The notes: generated from the sequence alone by a model not told the origin. A stretch of DNA of 64,000 bases from Heterobilharzia americana (GCA_944470555.2 OX104134.1:113082701-113146700); one strand, 5' to 3'; counted from the stretch's first letter, positions 51,341-62,049 are shown. Numbers and translations: made by a program.

Positions 51341-52964
51341 GGAACGCGGGGAATATCTAGGCATCTGCCCAGGAGCTCATATGCCAATAGACACTGGTCA
51401 ATTCGGTTGAATGATAGCTTTGGCTAAAGAGATGTCGCTAATGTTGGGTGGCGAGAATATACCTTCACTCCAAAACCCGTTGAAAGATAAAGATCTTGTC
51501 AATTTCCAGGCTTTGAAGCTTATCTGGAGTTCTTGAATAAATTATTGTCCAGCTCCATTTGATCACTTAACGATTATGACTTTTGTGTTTCACCGTTGCT
51601 GCTCTAATTTCACGTGTTCCAAAATTCTTTGGTTCTTTTTACTCCATCTTCTAGTTATAGGCATATTTCATCTTTTGTAAGTGAACAGCTCTTTATTTCC
51701 TGCAAGTTACCTGATTTCTTTACATAGAAGCTGGTTAGTAGTAATAGGGATGAAGAAAATAGTTTAATTAATTTTGTTCCTTATTTCATTATAAACAGTT
51801 ACAATTGTCACAAACGTTTTTAACCACTTAACTGCTCTACTGCTCATAGTTGTTAATGAGTTGTTTTTTTTACTCTTTCATCTTCTCTGCTAGTGATATT
51901 CATTCTCAGTTAAGAGTGAGATAACTAAAGTTGATTAGTCAGGTTTAATTATTCTTGACTGAAGATGAATGCTTTTTCGTTTTAAAATAATAGAAATTCA
52001 CTTTCACATACACAAGCAATAACTGATCATATCAGCAGGTTATCTCCGTTGTATATGCTATGTATGAGCGATTAATATAGACTTTACAACGTTTGATCGC
52101 TTGAAAAAAATTAATGGTAAAATTAATATTTTGATTACATCAAATACTCACTGTAGTTCATTGTTTTTCTTTTTGTCTAAAAAAAAAACTGTCATCGGTT
52201 TTTTGTATATCTGTTCGCTATCAGTATTTGTTAATGATGATTGCAAAAATGTATCAATGATCTGTATTCAACTAACGTAGTGTATGCACTTGTTCATAAA
52301 TGAAAACTATTATATATTAGAGCAGTTTTATGCTAATATTAAGATATCAGCAATGCTGTCAGTAAATTCATCCATTCCAAGAAGCTGAAAAGTGCATAGT
52401 GACCTATTTTGGATACATAGTTTTCAAAATGCAGATTGCAAACGTGTGCTATTTCCCCACTTATTTTCAACGCATTGGCTAAGATTTCTGTGCAGTTGAG
52501 TGGCTGTATATGTTCAGAGTAAAAGCAGAAAAATATTTTTGAAAATACCAAATTACTTACATCCAGATGTTACTTTGTTTGCAATAATTGTTTAGCTATT
52601 TATTTATGTGTCTGCTACTTTTTTTCTACTGTTTTGCTTTGAACTAGTTGCTATCGAAATATGTATTTATATGAAGAAGCTATCTGGATTTGTGTTGTTT
52701 TCGAGGCGGTATTTAGCTATTTATAGGAGTGAGATTTAGCAGCTTCGATATCAACTATACAAGTTCCTGTACTACTTCGTTACAGCATAAAAAATATGTA
52801 TGTGTGTGTATGTACGTATGGTATACGCTGAAATGTTGATGAATGGTTTTTCAACATTTTTTCGGCTTATCGTAGAGTAAAACAGATTGTTTCTCACTTT
52901 TCTTAGTTGATAGGTTTTTTTTTCAAAAGGCAAGGTTTGAATACAAATTTCCTGCGTACCATAG
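51341..52964. other. no gene recognised
   Basis: AT-rich sequence. Nothing beyond short chance open frames. Confidence 0.45.
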
Positions 52965-53150
52965 ACTGTAACCATTACTGGCAGTGCGTTTCGATCTACT
53001 TGATATTTATCAGCTGGACGTACGTGCTCCCATTGAGCAATGGTGTTTCCGTTGAGACTTGGACCCAGCTCCCATCGCTTCAAACACCAAAGCGTTATTC
53101 ACTAGGTCACATGAGCTATCTCTTATACAGGGGGTGTCAGTCATTATTAT
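52965..53150 (-). repeat. Sm-alpha-like SINE, degenerate hammerhead
   Basis: The minus strand shows GATAGCTCATGTGACCTAGTG, a tRNA-like head with GGGTCCAAGTCTCAAC, GGGAGCACGTACGTCCAG, then CTGATAAA, TATCAAGTAGATC, GAAA and CGCACTGCCAG. The core has A in place of G8 (CTGATAAA), and the cleavage triplet region is altered. Confidence 0.7.
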
Positions 53151-53164
53151 TTGTTGATACTTGT

Positions 53165-53315
53165 AATTTCCCGTTGTCATACTGGATCGAAATGCTCGAC
53201 GTGGGTTGGCAGGTGGGCTCCTACGCGTTTGTCTTGGTTACTGACTGTGAGCACTCAGTCACTCTATCTCCCAACAGAGTTCAAGCAGTTCCATTCAGTA
53301 TGACAACGCGGAATT
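53165..53315. mobile_element. possible MITE-like element with terminal inverted repeats
   Basis: Bases 53165-53189 and the reverse complement of 53291-53315 agree at 21 of 25 positions, with a perfect 13-base core CGTTGTCATACTG. The interior (about 100 bp) is GC-richer than the flanks. No transposase. Target-site duplications were not evident. Confidence 0.4.
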
Positions 53316-53671
53316 AATAGTCTAAATAGAATAACATTACTGAAAAACTACAAAATGCACATAATTGTTTGTTGCCTAACGAAAATAAAAGACATAAACT
53401 GTCGTCTATTTCTTAGTTGTAACAGAAGTCTGTTGGATACCAAAACCATCACTTTATTCAGAAATATGTTATATTGATGAATAAAAAGCACGAATCATCA
53501 TATCTTGTTGGTTTATCATCCTTTTGACACCCTGTAATTCAGTACTTCAGGTGCATACATACCTATTCCTTCTAGTTTATAGACATTCTACTGTTTTGAG
53601 TTTCATCTTTGTTGCCCAAGTGCGTAAGACTTCAGAGATTAAATACGCATACGGTATCTGTTGAATAATAT

Positions 53672-53883
53672 TTAATAGCGATTGTGAGATGCTGGTGTAA
53701 GATGTGGCTTATTCAGAGGTTTATAGTGTTCCCAACAATTGTCTACCAAAATTGACAAATCTACATCTTTCATTTCTGCAGATTCGCTCAAATATTTTCG
53801 ACGTTCTATGAGTGATACTTTATCGAGTGAACGAAAAACTGGTGACAGAAATAGTATCAATAGTAGAATTAGTGATGTGTAGA
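53672..53883 (-). CDS. unassigned small ORF or terminal exon, hydrophobic N-terminus
   Basis: The minus-strand frame is open from about 53887 to a TAA at 53672. It begins with a hydrophobic run (TSLILLLILFLSPVF) that could be a membrane segment or signal anchor. A charged, low-bias stretch follows (SLIERRKYLSESAEMKDVD, then a segment with CWEHYKPLNKPH near the end). A weak acceptor (ATGAG) at 53884 would make it a last exon; an ATA or inner ATG start is otherwise needed. An AATAAA lies about 215 bp downstream on the minus strand (53453-53458). No retrotransposon motif is seen and the family was not recognised. It may still be a chance frame. Confidence 0.3.
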
Positions 53884-54239
53884 CTCATTTGCATTTTCTT
53901 GTATTTGGAATTTTATCCTATGAGTAACTAAAAAAATGGATAGTGATCAGAATTTCTACCGAAAATTTATTTATCAACTCTAGTTGCACTATGAGTTATC
54001 ATCAGTAACATTTCATTAACACTTTCATGTTGGTTACACTGAAGCGAAACTGGTTTCTTTTATTACGTTAGCAAGGAATACTGGATCTCAGAAGCTTTTT
54101 CTGAATTAACATATGCACATGAATACATTCCTGAGAAGTCCTGGAACAGTTGAGTGCAAGAGCAACTCAGGCGTGACTGCTAAAAAATAGACGATGATGG
54201 TGAGGAGTGGTAGGTAACGAAAGCTCAAGACATGGGGAA

Positions 54240-54480
54240 GGTCGCAACTTTTTTATATTATTGATTAATAAGCAACATGAAACTGGTTTCTCTCCAGTTA
54301 CCAATCACTGTATGTAATCCGGTCGTACAGGTGGTCCATTGCCAAATGAATAACTTAGTGGTACTTCCCTTAACTGTATCTCCGGATGATACCGGTTCGA
54401 ATCGCTGAGAGGTCATTAATTTTCTTGGAGTTGTAGATATCACCTGTTGATGAGTGCCTACAGGTATTGGTCACAAAAAT
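54240..54480 (+). repeat. SINE-like repeat, family 3 (tentative)
   Basis: Contains GATACCGGTTCGAATCGCTGAG, a B-box-like motif, with TTAGTGGTACTTCCC upstream. The layout around the B box resembles the block near 9.4 kb. Confidence 0.4.
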
Positions 54481-57400
54481 GGCAGCTGAGGACTAGTTCT
54501 TGCATAATTAATGCAACAGAAATTTGGTAGAAATAATTTGTAACCACTAAATTCGAGATCTTGCCACTAAACTATTTCGGTTACAGCTAAAACAAACTGA
54601 TCAAGGTAAAAGTTCGCCCAGAATTGCATCGATTCAAGTTGCGAAACTTCACAGCAGCATGCCAGAAAAAAAGCTAATCAAAAATGAATGACAAATTACT
54701 TGGCCAATGATATGTCGGAGGACAGGGAATAAATACATAAAGGTTTACGAAAACGTACGAGACTTCAAAAATGATAAGGATTGTATGCATTCGTGCCATT
54801 GGAAATGATTTTAAGCCCTATCACCAATTCTCTTACCATTGATTCTTATGATTTTGAAAACCCCAGCATGGGATCCCGAACTTCTGAATACAACTCAAAC
54901 TATCAGGAATTTCACGGATTAAAGCCAAACTTTCGTCTGACCACTCTTGACTTTCAACTTCATCCTAATTTGTTTACACTTTGAGCTAGGTTCAGCATGT
55001 GCAGAACATTTGTAAGCCAGCTGAATTTTTGAAGTTTTACAACCTCATGCTGGTGGTGTCACTAAGCAATAAAACATCAAAGCTCAGGGAAATTTAAGTT
55101 ATTGTCGCTCTCACTGTATGCTGGATATCGTTTCCATGTACTGCACTAAATCCTTTCAAGTTAACTTATTCACGTGTAGCAAAAATGGAAAGAAGGAGGA
55201 ACAGTGAATAAACAGTAAGAATCGTAATCGTAGATGATATCAAGGAAGTATTGGCACATATCTCTCTGGAATAGTATATTTCCATTGTGTGTCCACTACT
55301 GCTACGGATTTCTCGTTATGAGATTCCACGTTTTCATCAACTCCTTGCTATTCTAAGAGTTTCGACAAATAAAATAATGACCGTCTTATATGAGCCATCG
55401 CAACTGTCACTGAATCTACAGACAAGTGATATCTATTGATCAGAAGATTTGCGAAATATTCAACTTCCTTGTTAACCTGGTCACCTCATATGATGCCTAT
55501 CCAAGGTTTTATTAGCGATTCTTTTCATTCTTCAATACTCTTCCTTGTTGTCATATGTAAAATAATGCAATTCGCTTTGAGACTGAAAATGCCATCACTC
55601 GATTGAGTTGATTGATGCTTAGCCAGTCTTTAGTAACTGCCTTCAAACCATCTCAGTTACCAACATGTTCAAAATAGTCTGAGTTATGCTTGAGGATGTA
55701 GTATCAAACTTTAGATTGAACTTCAGCTTGTCCGTCTCCTCTTAACAAGCAATTATGTAAGCTTATTTCTTTTATGCATTCTTTATTTGTATGGAAAACT
55801 CGAAATAAGTTACTTTACGCTTAATGCTTTAATTTTTCAACTTGCAAATTCTTTGTGTAACGAAATAGTTTCGTGGTCCGTGTTTTGGGGCTCCCTTAAA
55901 GATGTAGTTATAACAATTTTAGACACTCAAATAATGTTCATTTAGCCTAGTAACTAGTCGAATACTTGCGTGCGTGTTGACGAACTCTCCTGCTGCCCTT
56001 GTTACCCCTAAAGTGACCATGAAAACGGTTGAGGAAACATGATAAAGCATTCACAGTATAATTAGTTATTTGTGAATAGGTGTTTGCTTACATAACAGTT
56101 AAATAGAATCACGTGTTTTTTCAATCATTTTTTGTGAACTTTTTATTGTAAATTTAATGTGTGGTAACATCATGTTAATCGCCGAAATCTGTTTAGTTGC
56201 AGTCAATTTTGTGTTTCAATGATGCTTTTGTAAATAAGTTAAAGTAGATATTGTTTTTACGTTATTTTTCAAATAATCTGTTTACGCTGTTTAAACTTTT
56301 TTTTTATAACTTCGTTTACACAAAGCTGTTGAAATCTTCAAAATGTTTTACTTGGTAGTTTGACATAAATTCTGCATTGCTTTTTCCCTTTTCATCAGTT
56401 ATGTCTATTTTTATTACATCCTACATATAAGAAGTTGTTCCGTTAAAATATTTATCGCTTTTTTTGTTTGTTTTTCATTCGTTTCTTATGATATATATAT
56501 TGCTATACAACCGAAGACACTTCATTTTTGTCTTTAGATGAAAGTAATGATATTAGAAGTGATTTAGTACTCTCAACTACATGATAAGTGTTTGCAAACG
56601 ACCCTTTGTCGGTAGTATCATTCTCTGTCTTTCTTTTTCCATATTCATTGTCTGCCTTGAATCTATCTGATGCGGCTGACCAAGTTCTTGATTTGATCAC
56701 CTTTGCCAGTTTTTTTGCTTATTGCTGTTCATAGTGGGGGAAAACGGATTGAAGTCAAGATATTACCATCCTACTACTAATTGAAATATCTTAGGCTGTA
56801 TTTGAGCGAATGTCAGGACGAATTCATCCCAGTGTCTGTTGACTGATGAATCGCGAAATATCGACGGTTTTTTTTATCTACCAAAAGATATTGAAAATTC
56901 AGCAGACCATTGTGAAGATATTACTCATTGACTTAAGTATATCTGACTTTGAAAGAATGGGTCTCATTTTTAAAACATGCTCCACCATCCTTATTCTGAA
57001 ATGGAAATGCACTCCGGACACAGGTGTACGTTCGTCCAGTAGGCGACGGTCTACACCTTTTGTATAATATCTACTACCTGGTTTCCTGAACTACGATATT
57101 TGTACCGGGACTTAAATTCCATGACCCAGTTGGTTGGGATTCGTGTGCCTAGTCCAATGAGCTAGTTTCAAGCTATGACCTGAACAACTAGGTAGTATCT
57201 TAACCCCCCATTTATTTTCATATATATGATGAAGTTATTAGCAATATTGTGTTCTCATGGGGAAAGTGACTATTATTCATGTAGACTACTCGTACCATTT
57301 ATGAACCGATTGAAATTATCCTGGTAACTTTGAAGATCAACAGATCTTCAAACAAAATCAACACAACTAATCGACTACAAGAGGACCTATTATGACAATA

Positions 57401-57493
57401 CACGTGAAAAGTGTAGTTTTTCTTAGCACTATTGGTATGCAGAAAGTCTTTGAAAACTTTACTTCAACAAAAATCAGGTTGAAAACACCTCTG

Positions 57494-57495
<2 letters not shown>
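54481..57495. other. no gene recognised
   Basis: Mixed AT-rich sequence. A GC-richer patch at 57000-57190 (with GTGTGCCTAGTCCAATGAGC) may be another old repeat. No exon was supported. Confidence 0.4.

Positions 57496-57557
<62 letters not shown>
57496..57557. repeat. (AT)31 microsatellite flanking the 3' end of the RTE-like element
   Basis: Perfect AT run directly next to the TAATAAAAATAA 3' tail of the element. A second tract flanks its 5' end. Confidence 0.95.
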
Positions 57558-57561
<4 letters not shown>

Positions 57562-57565
57562 TTTA

Positions 57566-57775
57566 TTAGTCCCTTGGGTTCCTAGTGGAACATAGGGCTT
57601 CAGTAGCACGCCTCCAGTGACCTCTGTTCTCTGAGATCTTTTGAACCTGGTTCCACGACAGCCCACAACCTCTCATTTCCTCCTCGCATGACCTCCTCCA
57701 TGTCACCCTCGGACGTCCAACTCGTCGCTTCCCATGGGGATTCCACTCGAGCAACTGGCCTGACGCGTGATGTCC
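57566..57775 (-). pseudogene. out-of-frame C-terminal end of the RTE-like polyprotein
   Basis: Continues the family's conserved end (QLLEWNPHGKRRVGRP, then TWRRSCEEEMRG, ending TEALCSTRNPRD) after a one-base shift relative to the RT frame near 57755-57765. The same domain is recognisable at 13930-14110 and 18360-18560 in the dead copies, so it is a genuine part of the family protein. Confidence 0.8.
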
Positions 57776-59700
57776 TCCGTCGGCCTTCTCAGTGCATGGC
57801 CAATCCATCTCCACTTCTTCCTGCATATTTGTTGCGTGATAGGTTCTTGGTTGGTTCGTTCCCAGAGTTCCTTGTTGCTTATTTTTTCTGGCCATCTGAT
57901 CTTCAGCAGCGAGCGTAAGCAGTTGTTGATGAATGTCTGTAGTTTATTGGAAATGCCTTTCGTGACGCGCCAAGTCTCTGAGCCATACAAGAGCACTGAC
58001 TTGACGTTGGTGTTGAAAATCCGTATCTTGTTCCGCATGCTGAGTGCAGAAGATCTCCACACTGGTTTCAGGCTAATGAACGCCTGTCTTGCTTTTCCGA
58101 TTCTGACTTTGACGTCCTCGTCCGTCCCGCCTGTAGTTGAAACAGTGCTTCCTAGATAAGTGAAGGAGGTTACTTCCTTCAAGTTTCTCCCGTTGACGGT
58201 GATTGGAGTTTGTTGTTGTTGTTGATGGTGGTGGTGCGGTATCTTCATCACTTCTGTCTTCTCTATATTCACCTGAAGTCCCGTCTTCGCTGCCTCTTCT
58301 GTCAACTTGTTAGTTTTTGCCTGCAGATCTTCAAGTTTATGTGACATTAGGCATAAGTCATCGGCGAAATCCAAGTCTTCTAGGTTCTTTTCCGTCGTCC
58401 AGTGTATCCCCCTCTTCTCGCTGCCTACTGTTTGCTGCATGATCCAGTCCACCACAATAAGGAATATCATGGGGGATAGTAGGCAACCTTGTTTCACTCC
58501 TGTCTTCACTTCAAAGGCATCACTGAGCTTCCCATTGTGGATTACTTGGCATGTGGCATCTTCATATAGTTGTTGAATGAGGCGGATAAAGGTTTGCGGT
58601 ACTCCGTAGTATTGAAGCAGTTTCCAAATTACTTCTCGGTCGACGCTGTCAAAGGCCTTCTCAAAGTCGATGAAGTTGAGGTAGAGAGCTGATTGCCATT
58701 CTACGCTCTGTTCTATGATGATACGAAGCGTTGCAATTTGGTCTGCACATGATTTGTACTTCCTGAAGCCTGCCTGTTCCGGTCGCAGTTTTGAATCCAG
58801 TGCGTCTTTAAGCCTCTCCAGGATGATGCGGCTTAATATTTTACTTGGGGTGGATAGGAGAGTGATTCCGCGCCAGTTCTTGCAAGCACTGAGGTCTCCC
58901 TTCTTCGGCAGTTTGACAAGGTAACCCTTCTTCCAATCGTCAGGTACCTTCTCTTCCCTCCACACCTTCTGCAATAGTGGTGTGAGCATGTCCGCTGTTG
59001 TCTCTGCATCTGTTCTCAGTGCTTCTGGCGGTATTCCATCTGGTCCTGCTGCTTTCCCGCATTTCAGTAGCTTTATGGCGTTCAGGACTTCCATTTTCGT
59101 TGGGGGATTTATGTTCACTTGTAATTCAGCGGCTGCAGGTGGTATTTCTGGACGAAGTGCAGGTGGTGGTCGATTCAAGAGCTTCTTGAAGTGGTCGGCC
59201 CATCGTTTCCTCTGTTTCTCTTCTTTTGTAATTAAATTTCCTTCTTCATCTTTTATTGGTTTCATCTGTGTTGGTCTCTTCCCTGATAGCAACCTGGTTA
59301 TTTGATACAATGTCGTCAGGTCTCTCTTACCTGCAGCCTGTTCTGCTTCACTTGCCAGTGTGTCGTAGAAGTGTCGTTTGTCTTTGCGTGCACTCTTCTT
59401 CACTTCTTTATCCAGTGTTTTATACATTGTGCTCAGTTCCTCTTGTCGTTGAGCATCCTTGCACTGGTTTATCTTCTGCTTCACCATCCTCCTCTCCTCT
59501 ATCAGCTTCCAGGTATCCGTCGAGATCCATTCCTTGTCTTCTTTCTTCTTCCTTCCTAATACTGTTGTGCAGGTTTCTTTCCACATAGCTTTCAAAGACT
59601 TCCAGTGTTCTTCCACACAGGTTTCTTCAGGGATGTCCCTCGATGTCTCCCATTTTGTCTTGATGGCTGGCTGCCTTGAAGATCTCCTTTGTAGTTTCAT
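57703..59700 (-). CDS. reverse transcriptase part of the RTE-like element
   Basis: Open frame of 665 codons; its first 20 or so codons overlap the endonuclease frame and are out of frame with it. Motifs: KAAGPDGIP at 216-224 (RT block 1), NWRGITLLS at 275-283, EQAGFR at 308-313 and DFEKAFDSVDR at 345-355 (motif A Asp). Then QGCLLSP at 404-410 (motif B) and FADD at 445-448 (motif C, an F variant of YADD). A His/Gln-rich stretch follows near 486-496. All three catalytic aspartates are present, so the RT core looks intact. The frame ends prematurely. The normal C-terminus (GQLLEWNPHGKRRVGRPR, CEEEM) lies in another frame at 57566-57775. Confidence 0.92.
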   Translation of the reverse strand: MKLQRRSSRQPAIKTKWETSRDIPEETCVEEHWKSLKAMWKETCTTVLGRKKKEDKEWISTDTWKLIEERRMVKQKINQCKDAQRQEELSTMYKTLDKEVKKSARKDKRHFYDTLASEAEQAAGKRDLTTLYQITRLLSGKRPTQMKPIKDEEGNLITKEEKQRKRWADHFKKLLNRPPPALRPEIPPAAAELQVNINPPTKMEVLNAIKLLKCGKAAGPDGIPPEALRTDAETTADMLTPLLQKVWREEKVPDDWKKGYLVKLPKKGDLSACKNWRGITLLSTPSKILSRIILERLKDALDSKLRPEQAGFRKYKSCADQIATLRIIIEQSVEWQSALYLNFIDFEKAFDSVDREVIWKLLQYYGVPQTFIRLIQQLYEDATCQVIHNGKLSDAFEVKTGVKQGCLLSPMIFLIVVDWIMQQTVGSEKRGIHWTTEKNLEDLDFADDLCLMSHKLEDLQAKTNKLTEEAAKTGLQVNIEKTEVMKIPHHHHQQQQQTPITVNGRNLKEVTSFTYLGSTVSTTGGTDEDVKVRIGKARQAFISLKPVWRSSALSMRNKIRIFNTNVKSVLLYGSETWRVTKGISNKLQTFINNCLRSLLKIRWPEKISNKELWERTNQEPITQQICRKKWRWIGHALRRPTEDITRQASCSSGIPMGSDELDVRG

Positions 59701-60712
59701 CCTTCAGTTTCCGAGTGTTGTACTTGAATTGAGGTCTATCACCAGCTTCCTTGAAGGCTTTTAACTTGATTTGGAAGGTTCCTTGCACTAGATAGTAGTG
59801 GTCTGAACCTACATCTGCTCCTCTTCTTGACCTTGTGTTAAGTAGACTGCGTCTCCATTTTCTTGAGATTGAGATAAAGTCGATTTGATTTTTAGTGTGT
59901 CCATCTGGTGAAGTCCATGTCGCTTTGTGGATATCCTTGTGCCTGAACACACTGCCTCCAATCACCAAATCGTTGAATGCACAGAATTCTGCAAACAATT
60001 CTCCATTCTCATTCATTTCACCTAGCGCCTCTCGACCCATGGTTAGTTCTCTTCCCGTGTTGTCCCCTCCCAGTTTGGCATTCATGTCGCCCATTAGAAT
60101 TTTGATATCGCCAACTGACGTCTTGTCCAGTGTTGATTGAAGTTGTCTGTAGAATTCCTCCTTTTTCTCTTGCTCTGCATTATTTGTAGGTGCATAACAT
60201 TGTATGATTGTGACCTTTCTTCCTTTTGAGTTGAATCTTGCTGTCATGATCCTGGAGGAGATTGGTTCCCACTGCATGAGAGCCTTCGATGCTCTTGAGG
60301 ACATCATGATAGCCACTCCCTCAGTGTGCTCGTGGTTGGCGTCTGGGTGACCGGAGTAGATTATTGATTCTCCAGTTGACAGTTTGGAGAGTCCACTCCC
60401 ATTCCATCTGCTTTCGCAAATCCCAAGCACTTCGATGTTATACCTTCTCATCTCCTTTGCAATCTGGGCTGCCTTACTGGGTTCAAACATGGTGCGGACA
60501 TTCCATGTCCCCACGTTTACTTTCGCTTTCATCGAGAGAAGACACATCGGCCAATTGGCTTCCCGAAGGCTTTCACCAACTGGCGTCATTTCGCCTCTCC
60601 GATTCCAGCGGGGAATAAGTTTGTTTTCATTTTTTATATTTTGTTTGTGCTTTGAAGTTTCTTTAGCGGTTAGATTTGTTTTACGGGGTAGGGTTGCTAG
60701 CCCTATGCCCAA
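59627..60712 (-). CDS. AP endonuclease part of the RTE-like element
   Basis: Open frame of 361 codons. APE-type endonuclease motifs are all visible: GTWNVRT at 68-74 (Asn71), the catalytic Glu in GICESRW (Glu100), CYAPT at 172-176 and MGDMNAKLG at 207-215 (Asp209, Asn211). Then NQIDFI at 275-280 and GSDHYYL at 302-308 (Asp304, His305). The enzyme would nick target DNA for target-primed reverse transcription. The first 60 residues are leader-like, and the real start could be Met61 (MKAKVNVGTW). The frame ends prematurely at GHP. An extra base, probably in the G run complementary to 59637-59639, would explain the break with RT. Confidence 0.92.
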   Translation of the reverse strand: MGIGLATLPRKTNLTAKETSKHKQNIKNENKLIPRWNRRGEMTPVGESLREANWPMCLLSMKAKVNVGTWNVRTMFEPSKAAQIAKEMRRYNIEVLGICESRWNGSGLSKLSTGESIIYSGHPDANHEHTEGVAIMMSSRASKALMQWEPISSRIMTARFNSKGRKVTIIQCYAPTNNAEQEKKEEFYRQLQSTLDKTSVGDIKILMGDMNAKLGGDNTGRELTMGREALGEMNENGELFAEFCAFNDLVIGGSVFRHKDIHKATWTSPDGHTKNQIDFISISRKWRRSLLNTRSRRGADVGSDHYYLVQGTFQIKLKAFKEAGDRPQFKYNTRKLKDETTKEIFKAASHQDKMGDIEGHP

Positions 60713-60775
60713 CCTTCCCTCTTTACCCGGGCTTAGGACCGGCTAGTAACTAGTGAACTAGTTAACCAGGCGAGG

Positions 60776-60777
<2 letters not shown>

Positions 60778-60860
<83 letters not shown>
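60778..60860. repeat. (TA)n microsatellite flanking the 5' end of the RTE-like element
   Basis: About 83 bp of perfect TA repeat. Confidence 0.95.
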
Positions 60861-60864
<4 letters not shown>

Positions 60865-61565
60865 TGGCTACCTTTCCTAAATGAATGTTTCAGAGTTTCA
60901 TTTTTTGTTGACTTTGATTATTTTCAAGTTATAAGTGATTGTTTCCTCGTATCTAATGTATAGTTTTCACTAGTGTGATGTCTCATACTGACGTATCAGA
61001 GAGCTGATCCCGATGAGTTGACAACCCCTTTGATCACCACCGGATAAATAGCATATTTAATCAAATTTTTCATGCGTAAGATTCTACCACGACAATTAAT
61101 TTGTTTTCATGCTGCATGAGAAATTTTAATTCTTCGTGACTTAGGTTTTCAAAAACGTTTGAAAGTGTAACGACCAGTATCGAACTGGATGCACATCACT
61201 GACAGTGCAGTTATGTTTGAATTCTTACATACAGATATTTTCGTTCACATTTATTCTTCTAATCAACTCAAAAAGTTTCATTTCCAAATTATTTCCCGAA
61301 TTTCGACGTATATGACAGTTCCTCACTAAGTTCTTGATCTCAATAACACTGTGTCTTCTACAAAAGTTGTTTATCAATAAGGAAATGTCTGTTACACAAG
61401 GAAATGTTCGAAATATCTGGCTGCTTATAGGGTTCTCATATTATTTGTTTGAAGTTCTCCCATTAAAATAGAGATTTTGATAAGTAGCCTAGTAGTAACA
61501 TTTCTGATTAAGGGAAACGAAGCTAATATGAGGGCAAAACTTGATCACTGTGGTAGGATGTAATT
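60861..61565. other. no gene recognised
   Basis: AT-rich spacer between the retrotransposon flank and the foldback at 61566. Confidence 0.45.
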
Positions 61566-61870
61566 CCATTCTTGTTGATTTATTAGATTTATCACTCAGT
61601 GGGACAGTACTGTTAGCTGGATTGCGTTTTCGACATAATTTATTGTCCATAATCATACCAAGATAACCATACAACTTTAAGACATCTATTATATAATCCT
61701 GATTTTCTCAGCTCCTCCTTAAAGACGAGGAAACTAGGACTACATAATATACGTCTCAAAGTTATGTAGTTATCTTGGTATGATTATGGACAATAAATTA
61801 TGTCCGAAATGTGATCCAGTGAACAATAGTGTTACAGTGCGTGATAAACCTAATAAATCAACTAAAATGG
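61566..61870. repeat. 305-bp foldback: two 118-bp inverted arms, 69-bp loop
   Basis: 61566-61683 pairs with the reverse complement of 61753-61870 without gaps, with about 20 mismatches (roughly 83% identity) and a perfect 36-base core around CCATAATCATACCAAG. The loop itself shows weaker pairing (CCTGATTTTCTC against CCTAGTTTCCTC). Each arm, read outward from the loop, is open and encodes a related peptide (YLGMIMDNKLC, then NKST.ME). No terminal motifs of a known transposon were recognised. Confidence 0.85.
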
Positions 61871-62049
61871 AAACAAAGCTAATTGGTGTTGGCTGATGTA
61901 CTTTTCTGATAAGTTCTTAGAAGCATACAACTTTCGGTTACTTATTTTCGTTCACTTACTCTGAACATCCTATCCGATGAAAAATATTTCTTTAGTTTGA
62001 ATAGTTATGCGTTTTGTTCAATTTCACAAATGTGGTAATTTATTTAGAG
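61871..62049. other. short spacer, nothing recognised
   Basis: The peptide frame from the right foldback arm continues to a TGA at about 61895. Beyond it no signal was seen. Confidence 0.5.

Larger units (their letters stand above)
57558..60777 (-). mobile_element. near full-length RTE-like non-LTR retrotransposon
   Basis: About 3.2 kb, reading right to left. It starts with an AACCTCGCCTGGTTAAC block and a short 5' leader with GGTTGGGCATAGGGCTAGCAACCC. Then come the AP endonuclease, the RT and a C-terminal KRRVGRPRVTWRRSCEEEM domain. It ends ACCCAAGGGACTAATAAAAATAA. The size and the single EN-RT coding region match the RTE clade (known in schistosomes, e.g. SR2/SjR2), although exact membership was not tested. 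There is no ORF1. Two frame breaks split the coding region (about 59637 and about 57760). Flanked on both sides by (TA)n. Confidence 0.9.

Noticed and set aside
57367..57666. Open frames with alternating Ile-Tyr on both strands
   Set aside because: Translation of the (AT)n repeat next to the RTE-like element.
59256..59588. Several + strand ORFs across 57.7-60.7 kb
   Set aside because: They are antisense shadows of the minus-strand endonuclease and reverse transcriptase.
61489..61674. Treating the 61-codon minus ORF as an ordinary gene
   Set aside because: Its first half is the left arm of the foldback, and the second half is not repeated in the other arm and lacks support. It is kept as part of the foldback finding.
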